Of a stretch of 64,000 nucleotides of DNA, positions 31,456 to 39,472 are shown one piece after another (position 1 is the first letter of the stretch; the number at the start of each line of letters is the position of its first letter). The translations under genes and the position numbers were made by a program. The notes below the pieces were generated by a model that saw nothing but the letters and a program-made list of their open reading frames with translations, made no database searches and was not told the origin of the DNA. The stretch is from NCBI RefSeq assembly GCF_018326265.1, contig NZ_AP023360.1:3215501-3279500 (forward strand), written 5' to 3'. Source of the DNA: Catellatospora sp. IY07-71. GTDB lineage: Bacteria; Actinomycetota; Actinomycetes; Mycobacteriales; Micromonosporaceae.

Positions 31456-33186
31456 GTGATGGGCATGGCGGGCGCTGGACTGGGCGGGGCACTGACGCAA
31501 CTGCGTGACGCGATCACCTCGACCCGCTACCCGCTCGCCCTGCCCGGGTCGGCCGCCGCGGTCAGCCTGGCCAAGGCCACCGCCGGGCAGCTCGACGACT
31601 ACCTGATCCCGCGCCTGGCCCGCCTCGACGCGCCGCTGCTCGCCGTCGCGGGCGGCTCCACCGGCGCGGGCAAGTCCACTCTGATCAACAGCATGGTGCG
31701 CGCGCCGGTCAGCGTGGCGGGCGCGCGCCGCCCCACCACCCGGGCCCCGGTCCTGGTCTGCCATCCGTCCGATGCGGCCTGGTTCAGCGAGGCCAACCTG
31801 CTGCCCCGGCTCGGGCGCGCGGGCAGCGCTGACGCGGGCGGCGTAGGGCTGCTGGTGATGCCCGTGGCTGTGCTCAGCCCCGGCGTGGCGCTGCTCGACT
31901 CGCCCGACATCGACTCCGTCGAGGAGGACAACCGGGCCCTGGCCGAGCAGCTGCTGGCCGCCGCCGACCTGTGGCTGTTCGTCACCACCGCGGTCCGCTA
32001 TGCCGACGCGGTGCCGTGGGAGCTGCTGCACGCGGCCCGCGACCGGGGCACCGCCGTCGCGATCATCCTCAACCGGGTGCCGCCCGGCGCCGAGGCCGAG
32101 GTCGCCCCGCATCTCGTGGAGATGCTGGAGGAGCACGGCCTGGGCGGGGTGCCGCTGTTCGTCGTCGACGAGCAACGCCTCGACCAGCACGGGCTGCTGT
32201 CCGAACAGGCCGTTGCCCCGCTGCGCGACTGGCTGGACTCGCTGGCCCGCTCCGCCGCCGCCCGCGCCGCCGTGGTGCGCCAGACCGTCGACGGGGCGGT
32301 CGCCGCGCTCGGCCCCACCACGACGCGCCTGGCCGAGGAGGCCGACGCGCAGGCCACCGCGGCCGTGGCGCTGGCCGGATCGGCCGACAGCGCCTACCGC
32401 GAGGCCGAGCTGGCGGTCGACCACGGCGTACGGGACGGCACGCTGTTCCGCGGCGAGGTGCTGGCCCGCTGGCAGGAGCTGGTCGGCACCGGTGAGTTCA
32501 TGCGCAACCTGCAGGCCCGCGTCGGGCGGCTGCGCGACCGGATCGTGGGCGCGTTCACCGGCAAGCCCAAACAGGCCGACGAGGTCATCGTCGCGCTGGA
32601 GTCGCACCTGGTCACGTTCGTGCACGGGGCCGCCGCCGACGCCGCCGAGAACGCCGCCGCGGCCTGGCGTGCCCATCCCGCCGGCGGCGGGCTGCTGGCC
32701 GCGCATCCGGCCCTGGCCCGCGTCGCGCCCGACCTCGACGCCCGCGCCGACCGGATGGTCCGCGACTGGCAGCGCGGCGTGCTGGAGCTGGTCCGGGACG
32801 AGTCCGCGGGCCGGCTGTTCGCCGCCAAGTTCAGCGCGTACGCCGTCAACGCCCTCGGGCTGTGCCTGATGGTCGTGGTGTTCGCGGCCACCGCGTTCAT
32901 CCCCACCGGCGCCGAGATCGCCGTCGGCGCGGGCGCCACCGTCGCCGCGCAGAAGGTGCTGGAGGCCATCTTCGGCGACGACGCGGTGCGGCGGCTGGCC
33001 GGGCAGGCCCGCCAGGACTTCCTCACCCGCGTACACCAGCTGCTCACGGCCGAGGCCGCCCGCTTCCACGAGGTGCTGGAGGGCATCGGCGTGGAGGACG
33101 GCGGCGACCGGCTGCGCGCCGCGGCCGCCGCGGTGGACGCCGCCCGCCGGGCCGACCCGATCTCGCCGCCGGGGGCGGCCGCGTGA
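31456..33186 (+). CDS. Dynamin-like GTPase, first of a pair
   Basis: A membrane-associated GTPase of the bacterial dynamin superfamily (576 residues). The G1 P-loop is GGSTGAGKST (about residues 66-75), G2-like RRPTTRAPV follows, G3 is DSPDIDS and G4-like ILNRVPPG. A long helical stalk (about 260-460) and a hydrophobic membrane segment (NALGLCLMVVVFAATAFI, about 467-485) complete the fold. The second GTPase gene overlaps by 4 nt. Streptomyces DynA/DynB, a co-encoded dynamin pair that stabilises sporulation septa, is the best parallel (inference). GTG 31456, ATG 31459 and ATG 31465 are all possible starts; none has a clear Shine-Dalgarno sequence. Confidence 0.78.
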   Translation: MMGMAGAGLGGALTQLRDAITSTRYPLALPGSAAAVSLAKATAGQLDDYLIPRLARLDAPLLAVAGGSTGAGKSTLINSMVRAPVSVAGARRPTTRAPVLVCHPSDAAWFSEANLLPRLGRAGSADAGGVGLLVMPVAVLSPGVALLDSPDIDSVEEDNRALAEQLLAAADLWLFVTTAVRYADAVPWELLHAARDRGTAVAIILNRVPPGAEAEVAPHLVEMLEEHGLGGVPLFVVDEQRLDQHGLLSEQAVAPLRDWLDSLARSAAARAAVVRQTVDGAVAALGPTTTRLAEEADAQATAAVALAGSADSAYREAELAVDHGVRDGTLFRGEVLARWQELVGTGEFMRNLQARVGRLRDRIVGAFTGKPKQADEVIVALESHLVTFVHGAAADAAENAAAAWRAHPAGGGLLAAHPALARVAPDLDARADRMVRDWQRGVLELVRDESAGRLFAAKFSAYAVNALGLCLMVVVFAATAFIPTGAEIAVGAGATVAAQKVLEAIFGDDAVRRLAGQARQDFLTRVHQLLTAEAARFHEVLEGIGVEDGGDRLRAAAAAVDAARRADPISPPGAAA

Positions 33187-34787
33187 GCGCCCCGACCGTG
33201 GTCGAGCGGATGGCCGCGCTCGAACGCTTCACCGCCGCCACCGCGACCCGCCTGCCCGCACGCGACCTCGCCCCGGCCACCGCCCTCATCGGCCGCGCGG
33301 GCGAGCGCCTGGCCCTGTCCCAGCTGCACACCGTCGTCGCCCTCGCGGGCGCCACCGGCACCGGCAAGTCCAGCATCTTCAACGCGCTCGCCGGGACCAC
33401 CCTGTCGCAGACCGGTGTACGCCGCCCCACCACCGGCGAGGCGCACGCCTGCGTGTGGGGCGCCGAGCATGCCGAGCCGCTGCTCGACTGGCTCGGCGTC
33501 ACCCGCCGCCACTTCCGCGCCGGTGGCGAGCCGGACCTGTCCGGCCTGGTCCTGCTGGACCTGCCCGACTTCGACTCGGTGCAGGTCGCGCACCGGGCCG
33601 AGGCCGACCGGCTGCTGTCGGTGGTGGACCTCATCGTGTGGGTGCTGCATCCGCAGAAGTACGCCGACAAGGTCGTGCACGCCGGCTACCTGTCCCGCTT
33701 CCACCGCCACCGCGACATCACCGTGGTCGCGCTCAACGCCGTCGACCTGCTGTCCGCGCCCGACGCCGAGGAGTGCGCGGCCGACCTGCGCCGCCTGCTC
33801 GCCGCCGACGGCCTGGGCGACCTGCCGGTGCTGGCCACCTCGACCGTCGGCCCGCCCGGCCTGGACCCGCTGCTCAAGGCGATCCGGCAGGCGGTGTTCG
33901 CCCGGCAGGCAGCGGTGCGGCGGCTGGAGGCCGACCTCGCCGACGTGACGGCCGCACTGGCCCCCACCGTGGCCCCCGCCCCGCCGCAGACGGCGTTCGA
34001 CGCCGACACGTCGCGGCAGCTCACCGATGCCCTGGCCAACGCGGCCGGGGTGCCCGTGGTGACCGCGGCCGTGGAGAACGCCTACGTGCACCGCGCCCGC
34101 AAGGCGACCGGCTGGCCGCTGCTGCGCTGGATCCGGCACGCCCGCCCCGACCCGCTGGTCCGGCTGCATCTGGGCGACCACCAGGCCGCCGTGCCCGCCG
34201 CGACCTCGCTGACCCCGGCGAGCCCTGCCGCGCAGGCGGGCGTGGCCAAGGCGCTGCGCGAGGCCGCCGACCGGGCCGGGGCGCCGCTGCCCGCGCCGTG
34301 GCAGGACGCGATGCTCGCCGCCGTGCGCTCCCATCGGGACGACCTGCCCGACGCGCTCGACCGGGCGGTGGCCCGAACCGATCTCGGTGTGGCGCGTAAG
34401 CGCTGGTGGTGGAGGCTGGTCGGGCTGGTGCAGTGGATCGCGGTGGCGATCGCCTTCGCGGGGCTGCTGTGGCTGGGTGTACGGCTGGCGATGGCGGCGC
34501 TCGCGCTGCCCCCGCTGCCGGTGCCCAAGGTGGACGGCTGGCTGCCGATGCCGACCGCGCTGCTGGCCGGGGGCCTGCTGGCGGGCCTCCTGCTGGCGAT
34601 CCTGGTGCGCCCGGTGGTGCGCCTGTCCGCCCGCGCCCGCCGCAGGCGTGCCGCCAGACGCCTGCGCGCGTCGATCGCGGGCGTGGTCGAAGACCTGGTC
34701 GAAACGCCCGCCACGGCCGTTCTCGCCGACTACACCACCGCCCGCACCGCTCTCCGCGAAGCCGGCGCCGCACTATCACCCCGCTGA
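33183..34787 (+). CDS. Dynamin-like/YfjP-type GTPase, second of a pair
   Basis: A 534-residue GTPase. G1 is AGATGTGKSS (about residues 53-62), G2 RRPTTGEAHA, G3 DLPDFDS (about 124-130), and the NAVDLL G4 motif follows. Two hydrophobic segments at about 420-440 and 455-480 would hold it in the membrane, followed by a basic stretch (SARARRRRAARRLR). GTG 33183 overlaps the first gene's stop (GTGA), implying translational coupling and a heteromeric complex with it. Membrane remodelling at septa is the proposed role by analogy with DynB. Confidence 0.78.
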   Translation: MSAPTVVERMAALERFTAATATRLPARDLAPATALIGRAGERLALSQLHTVVALAGATGTGKSSIFNALAGTTLSQTGVRRPTTGEAHACVWGAEHAEPLLDWLGVTRRHFRAGGEPDLSGLVLLDLPDFDSVQVAHRAEADRLLSVVDLIVWVLHPQKYADKVVHAGYLSRFHRHRDITVVALNAVDLLSAPDAEECAADLRRLLAADGLGDLPVLATSTVGPPGLDPLLKAIRQAVFARQAAVRRLEADLADVTAALAPTVAPAPPQTAFDADTSRQLTDALANAAGVPVVTAAVENAYVHRARKATGWPLLRWIRHARPDPLVRLHLGDHQAAVPAATSLTPASPAAQAGVAKALREAADRAGAPLPAPWQDAMLAAVRSHRDDLPDALDRAVARTDLGVARKRWWWRLVGLVQWIAVAIAFAGLLWLGVRLAMAALALPPLPVPKVDGWLPMPTALLAGGLLAGLLLAILVRPVVRLSARARRRRAARRLRASIAGVVEDLVETPATAVLADYTTARTALREAGAALSPR

Positions 34788-34881
34788 CCAGCCCCGGGCA
34801 GGCTGGTCAGCGCCGCCCCGGGCGCTGCGCGGCGAGGACCTGCCTGCGCCCAGCGACCCGCTCCACCCACCACTCCGGTAT

Positions 34882-34949
34882 GAAGATCGCCGTCTCGTGT
34901 CGAAAGGTGCGGTGTGACCGCAGGTTTCGACACGAACTCGCGATCTTCG
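34882..34949. repeat. Family C inverted repeat (copy 3)
   Basis: GAAGATCGCCGTCTCGTGTC (34882-34901) with GAAAGG continues a left arm that pairs with TTTCGACACGAACTCGCGAT (about 34925-34944) and CTTC; three internal mismatches. It lies between the GTPase pair and the DinB gene. A partial CGATCATGG...GCGATCTTG stretch just downstream looks like a degraded second unit. Confidence 0.7.
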
Positions 34950-35030
34950 CCTACCGCGCCGGCGATCATGGGCGCGCGCGGGCGATCTTGCCCACCGCCC
35001 CGCAAGCAGCGCCTGGTAGAAAGGGGCGCT

Positions 35031-35537
35031 ATGAGCACCGAACGTCCCGATGTGCCACTGATCGCGGGTGAGCGTGAGCTGCTGCGGTCCTTCCTCGACT
35101 ACCACCGGGCCACGCTGGCCTGGAAGTGCGACGGGCTGACCGACGAGCAGCTGCGGGAGCGGTCCATGCCGCCGTCCACGTTGACCCTGCTCAGCCTGGT
35201 GCGGCACATGGCAGAGGTGGAGCGGACCTGGTTCCGCAAGGTGATCAACGGCGAGGACATCACCCTGGTCTGGTCGCCCGAGAACGACTACCAGGTGGCG
35301 TACGACGCCACCGGCGCCACCCGGTCCGAGGCGTTCGCCGCCTGGCAGGCCGAGGTCGAGCACGCGCGCCGCATCGAGCGCGAGGCCGAGTCGCTGGACG
35401 TCGTCGCGCACAACAAGCGCTGGGACCAGGACGTGTCGCTGCGCTTCGTGATGCTGCATCTGATCCACGAGTACGCCCGCCACAACGGCCACGCCGACCT
35501 CCTCCGCGAGGGCGTGGACGGTGTGACCGGCGCCTGA
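35031..35537 (+). CDS. DinB/DUF664-family protein (paralogue)
   Basis: A 168-residue DinB-superfamily protein, similar in layout to the one at 15195-15713. Metal-binding histidines appear in LVRHMAEVERTWF and in MLHLIHEYARHNGHADLL. Members may be mycothiol-dependent S-transferases, but the substrate is unknown. ATG 35031 is preceded by GAAAGGGG, 4 nt upstream; the longer frame would run into the family C repeat. Confidence 0.83.
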   Translation: MSTERPDVPLIAGERELLRSFLDYHRATLAWKCDGLTDEQLRERSMPPSTLTLLSLVRHMAEVERTWFRKVINGEDITLVWSPENDYQVAYDATGATRSEAFAAWQAEVEHARRIEREAESLDVVAHNKRWDQDVSLRFVMLHLIHEYARHNGHADLLREGVDGVTGA

Positions 35538-35616
35538 CCGCGCGACCGGCGCCGTCCGGAGACGCCGAACGGCCCGCGCCGGGTCGCGGCGCGGGCCGTT
35601 CGGCTCCGGTCGCCCG

Positions 35617-36864
35617 CTACGGGGCGATGGCGATCAGGGAGACCTTGTCGTTGAGGTCGCCGCCCACGAAGAGGTGGTCGCTCTTGACGAACAGCCGGCA
35701 GGTGCCGAGGTTCTGCCCGGAGTCGTTGCCGCACAGGACGGCGCGGCCGGCGGCGGGCAGGCGCAGCGAGCTGATCGCGTCGTTGCCGACCGGGCCGAGG
35801 TTGCCCGCGGTGTACAGGCCGGGCCCGAAGGAGCTGGTCGCGCCCTTGTAGTCGCGGTCGGCGTACGTGTGCAGCAGGTCGCCGGAGGCGGGACCGGCCA
35901 TGACCGCGATGGTGGAGATGCCGTCGTTGAGCGGGCTGCCGCCGAGGTTGTGCTCGCCGGGGCCGAACATGCGGCACAGCCCGAGGTCGCCCTGGCCGGA
36001 CGGGCCGGTGCTGTCGTTGCGGCAGCCGACCGCGCGCCAGCCGTCGCCGACGAGCAGCGAGGAGATGGCGTCGTTGCCGACGGCGGACAGCTGCCCGGCG
36101 AGCGCGGTGTACACGCCGGGGTTGAAGCGCTGCAGGGCGCCGCGCCGGCCGGCGTCGGCGGTGGCGACGAGCGCGGGCGCACCCACGGCGAGCAGGGAGA
36201 TCTTCTTCTCCATGTCGCCGCCGACGCTGGTGTGCTCGCCGCCCCGGAACAGGCGGCACTTGCCGAGGTCGGCGCTGGCGGTGCCGGGCTTGGCGTCGTC
36301 GTCGCAGGCGACCACGCGCCACCCGTCGGTGATCTTCAGCGACCTGACCGAGTCGTTCATGGACAGGCTGCCGTTGACGGCGCCGAAGCCGCCCGCGCCG
36401 ATGGGCAGCGCGGTGCCGCCGAACTTCGTGTCCTGGTACGCGGTGACCGAGGTGCCCCGGACCGGCTTGCCCATGACGGCGAGCAGCGAGATCTTGTCGT
36501 TCAGCTCGTTGCCGACGAACGGGTGCAGGCCCGCGTCGTAGTAGCGGCAGGTGCCGAGGCTGCCCTCGTTGACCTTGCCGGAGGAGCCGCCGTTGTCGCA
36601 GGCCACGGCGCGGTAGCCGGAGGCCACGTAGAGCGAGGTGATGCTGTCGTTGCCGGCGGCGCCGAGCTCCTTCGCCGCCGCGTCGAAGACGCCCGCGCCG
36701 TAGGACTGGCGGGCGCCGGTGAAGTTGCGGTCGGCGTACGCGACCAGGGGTGCGCTGCCGACGCCGGGGATCACCGCCGCGTGCGCGGGCGCCGCGCTCA
36801 GTGCGGGCGGCAGCAGCGCGGTGGCCACCGCCGCCCCCGCTACCAGGGTTTTGCGAATCGACAT
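35617..36864 (-). CDS. Secreted protein with four tandem beta/gamma-crystallin domains
   Basis: A 415-residue exported protein (signal peptide about 1-29, ending APAHA-A). The mature part is four repeats of about 90 residues, each beginning with an aromatic/Asp-rich strand such as YADRNFTGARQSYG or YADRDYKGATSSFG and carrying paired N/D-N/D-x-I/V-S/T-S/L calcium motifs: NDSITS and NDKISL; NDSVRS and a degenerate MEKKISL; NDAISS and NDGIST; NDAISS and NDKVSL. This is the microbial beta/gamma-crystallin Greek-key pattern, giving about eight calcium sites, one probably lost. Each repeat also has a Cys pair. The role may be calcium-dependent surface or matrix structure (inference). GGGAGG precedes ATG 36864. 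Confidence 0.85.
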   Translation of the reverse strand: MSIRKTLVAGAAVATALLPPALSAAPAHAAVIPGVGSAPLVAYADRNFTGARQSYGAGVFDAAAKELGAAGNDSITSLYVASGYRAVACDNGGSSGKVNEGSLGTCRYYDAGLHPFVGNELNDKISLLAVMGKPVRGTSVTAYQDTKFGGTALPIGAGGFGAVNGSLSMNDSVRSLKITDGWRVVACDDDAKPGTASADLGKCRLFRGGEHTSVGGDMEKKISLLAVGAPALVATADAGRRGALQRFNPGVYTALAGQLSAVGNDAISSLLVGDGWRAVGCRNDSTGPSGQGDLGLCRMFGPGEHNLGGSPLNDGISTIAVMAGPASGDLLHTYADRDYKGATSSFGPGLYTAGNLGPVGNDAISSLRLPAAGRAVLCGNDSGQNLGTCRLFVKSDHLFVGGDLNDKVSLIAIAP

Positions 36865-37011
36865 GCCAGCCTCCCGAACCCGAATCGACCGAGCCGATCC
36901 GTAGACCTCGAACAGTGCGGTCCGGCGCGGCGGTGGGCACAGGTGTCAGGGGGAGCCGGCATCCCGGCACACCGGGGGCGCTCCCCGCCGCGCGCTGAAC
37001 CAGGTACGCCC

Positions 37012-37040
37012 TTTGTAACCCATTAGGTACACAATGTCCA
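37012..37040 (-). promoter_or_regulatory. Promoter of the beta/gamma-crystallin gene
   Basis: On the minus strand, TGGACA (-35, 37035-37040), 17 bp, TACAAA (-10, 37012-37017). It would give a leader of about 140 nt, in which I see no known riboswitch. Confidence 0.5.
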
Positions 37041-37092
37041 TGATTGGGGTCTTTTCCCGTGAGCGCCGATGCGATCCGCGGCCATCCACACT

Positions 37093-37140
37093 TGACGGGC
37101 GAAGCTAATGCCATTAGCTTTAAAGCTATGACCATTAGCA
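37093..37140 (+). promoter_or_regulatory. TetR promoter with two phased 15-bp operators
   Basis: -35 TTGACG (37093-37098), 17 bp, -10 TAGCTT (37116-37121). GCTAATGCCATTAGC (37105-37119) is a perfect palindrome around one base; a second, imperfect copy GCTATGACCATTAGC lies at 37126-37140. Their centres are 21 bp apart, two helical turns, as expected for paired dimer binding over the -10 and start site. Confidence 0.72.
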
Positions 37141-37152
37141 GGGGGTACGCCG

Positions 37153-37701
37153 ATGCCTAGGGCGGGACTGTCGACCACCGCCGTGGTCGACGCCGCCGTG
37201 CAGGTCATCGACGAGCACGGGGCCTCGCAGCTGACCCTCGCCGCCGTCGCCGCGCGCTGCGGCGTCGCCACTCCGTCGCTCTACAAGCACGTCGGCAACC
37301 TCGCCGAGCTGCGCACCCTGGTCGGCCTGCGGGTGCTCGACGAGCTGGCCGACCGCTTCACCGAGGCGGCCACCGGGCGCAGCGGCGCCGAGGCGGTCAC
37401 CGCGCTGATGCACGCCTACCGCGCCTACGCCACCGCCCACCCCGCCCGCTACGCCGCGATGCCGGTCGACCCGCTGCACCAGCCCGAGCTGGCGGCCGCC
37501 GGCCTGCGCCAACTCCAGGTCATCCAGGCCGCGCTGCGCCCCTGGCAGCTCGACCCCTCGGCACAGGTGCACGCCATCCGGCGGCTGCGCGTGATGGCGC
37601 ACGGCTTCGCGTCGCTGGAGTCCGCCGGGGGCTTCGGCCTGCCCGAAGACCTCGACGAGACGTACCGGCAGCTCATCGACTCTTTCCTCGACACCCTCTG
37701 A
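37153..37701 (+). CDS. TetR-family transcriptional regulator with WHG-type C-terminus
   Basis: A 182-residue TetR-type repressor with helix-turn-helix at QLTLAAVAARCGVATPSLYKH (read as QLTLAAVAARCG and VATPSLYKHV; about 25-46) and a C-terminal ligand domain of the TetR_C/WHG group (HGFASLE). It is probably self-regulated through the two operators upstream. It forms an operon with the 6-TM protein 13 nt downstream, which is the likely target and may transport or sense the ligand. GGGGG precedes ATG 37153. Confidence 0.86.
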   Translation: MPRAGLSTTAVVDAAVQVIDEHGASQLTLAAVAARCGVATPSLYKHVGNLAELRTLVGLRVLDELADRFTEAATGRSGAEAVTALMHAYRAYATAHPARYAAMPVDPLHQPELAAAGLRQLQVIQAALRPWQLDPSAQVHAIRRLRVMAHGFASLESAGGFGLPEDLDETYRQLIDSFLDTL

Positions 37702-37714
37702 CCAGGAGCACACC

Positions 37715-38383
37715 GTGAACCAGCCCCTCGCCCGCATCCGCCTCGCCGCCGCCGCGCTCGCCGTGGCCGGTGTCCTGTTCGCCCTGTACCCCGGCCTGCG
37801 CCCGTGGCGTGACGAGACCACCCTGCAAGGTGCGCAGGAGAGCCTGTCGTCCGGCTGGTGGGTGGCCACCCACCTGTTCGCGATGATCGGCTTCATCCTG
37901 GTCCCGCTGGCGCTGCTCGCCGTACGCCGGGTGCTCGACGGCACCCGCGCCGAGCCGCTCGCTCTCACCGCCGCCGTGACCACCTGGATCGGCGCCGGGC
38001 TGACCCTGCCCTACTACGGTGCCGAGGACTTCGCCCTGCACGTGCTGGCCACCCGCAGCACGGCGGGCGACCCGCTGGACCTGCTCGCGCTGACCGAGGG
38101 CATCCGCTACCAGGGCGCCGCGGTCACCACGTTCGGCACCGGCCTGGTCCTGCTCGGCGTCGGCGCGGTGCTCGCGGCCGTCGCGATCGCCCGCTCGGGC
38201 GTGCTGCCCCGCTGGTCCGGCGTACTCTTCGCGATCGGCTTCGCCGCCTTCCTGCCCCAGTTCTTCACCCCCGCCGCCGTCCGCATCGGACATGGCGTCC
38301 TGCTCGCCGCCGGCTGCCTCTGGCTCGCCGTCGCGCTCTGGCGCGCAGCCGCCGTTCCGGTCCCTGCCGCCGTGTCCTCCTGA
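37715..38383 (+). CDS. Six-TM integral membrane protein controlled by TetR
   Basis: A 222-residue membrane protein of unknown function with about six hydrophobic segments (about 9-26, 47-67, 85-103, 132-155, 167-186, 193-212). It has no transporter signature I recognise, though its pattern is like small DUF4386-type membrane proteins. GTG 37715 has CAGGAG upstream. It lies 13 nt after the TetR gene, so it is the probable regulatory target. Confidence 0.68.
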   Translation: MNQPLARIRLAAAALAVAGVLFALYPGLRPWRDETTLQGAQESLSSGWWVATHLFAMIGFILVPLALLAVRRVLDGTRAEPLALTAAVTTWIGAGLTLPYYGAEDFALHVLATRSTAGDPLDLLALTEGIRYQGAAVTTFGTGLVLLGVGAVLAAVAIARSGVLPRWSGVLFAIGFAAFLPQFFTPAAVRIGHGVLLAAGCLWLAVALWRAAAVPVPAAVSS

Positions 38384-38476
38384 CACGCCGGACCCGCGCG
38401 GACGGGCATCCACCCGGAGCGGAGATGACCCTCATGGGACACCCGTGCAGACCTGCTTTGCTCTGCGAGACGGGGT

Positions 38477-39472
38477 TCAGGCTGGGATGCGGCAGGCGGC
38501 GCTGATCGGGGTGAACGGCCGCACCCGGCGTCCCAGGGCGCCCAGCAGCGAGTCCTCCACGTGCACGTCGCGCACCCGCAGGCGGTAGCGGACCAGCTCC
38601 TCGTCGGTGGGGCAGAGCACGCGGGCCGCGATGTCGTCGTTGTCCACGTACCGGACGCCGCCGCGCTCCTGGAGGATCACCGTGCTCACGTCGTCGGTGC
38701 TGATCACGTGGCCGCGCACCTCCTCCGGCACGCCCGAGGCGGTGCTGACGGTGGTGACCGTCATCGGCAGCACCGGCGTCATCACCACCGGCACCGCCGC
38801 CGCGACCAGCACGATCGCGATGCCGGGCTGGGCCAGCGCGGCCAGCGGGCGCACCAGCGGGCCGGGCAGCGGCCCGGTCACACCCAGCGCCAGCACCGGC
38901 GGCACCACCAGCAGCCCCAGCGCGAACAGCTCACCGGTCCGCCAGGCCTCACCCACGGTCGGCGCGACCAGCCAGCCGTACCCCACCAGCAGCACCGCGA
39001 CCGTCGCCACCCGGCGGGGCAGCGACCAGTCCAGGGCGGCCAGCTCCCGCTGGAACACCGCGACCGCCGCCACGGCCAGCATCGGCAGGTAGATGATCTG
39101 CCAGGTGGCCAGCGCGATGGCGAACACCGAGGCGAGGAACCAGAACGGCGCCAGGGTGAACCAGCGCGCGAACAGCGGCGGGCGGCGCGGCGTGCCGGCC
39201 GTGCTCACCGACAGCACCGCCCCCAGCGCGAACACGGTGACCAGGCCCATGGTGACCAGCCGGGTGGCGGTGGTGAACAGCGCCGCCAGCAGGTTGACCG
39301 GGCCGACGTTGGCGACCAGCAGCAGCGTGGTCTGCAGCTCGCCGCCCGCCTCGATCCACAGCCGCATCACCGAGAAGATCGCCGGCACGCCGACGGCCAC
39401 GGTCCAGAAGCCCTGGCCGGCCCGCCAGGGGCTGCGTTTGCGCGCCGGGCCGGGCGGCGGCGCGGCGGTCAT
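38477..39472 (-). CDS. Multi-pass membrane protein coupled to a solute-binding lipoprotein
   Basis: A 331-residue protein of unknown function. About eight membrane helices (about 20-260) precede a soluble C-terminal domain of about 75 residues (from SGVPEEVRGHVISTDD onward). Its ATG overlaps the solute-binding protein's stop by 4 nt (ATGA, 39469-39472), so the two are translationally coupled. It is not an ABC permease by sequence. It may be a receptor or regulator that senses the lipoprotein's ligand (inference). Confidence 0.68.
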   Translation of the reverse strand: MTAAPPPGPARKRSPWRAGQGFWTVAVGVPAIFSVMRLWIEAGGELQTTLLLVANVGPVNLLAALFTTATRLVTMGLVTVFALGAVLSVSTAGTPRRPPLFARWFTLAPFWFLASVFAIALATWQIIYLPMLAVAAVAVFQRELAALDWSLPRRVATVAVLLVGYGWLVAPTVGEAWRTGELFALGLLVVPPVLALGVTGPLPGPLVRPLAALAQPGIAIVLVAAAVPVVMTPVLPMTVTTVSTASGVPEEVRGHVISTDDVSTVILQERGGVRYVDNDDIAARVLCPTDEELVRYRLRVRDVHVEDSLLGALGRRVRPFTPISAACRIPA

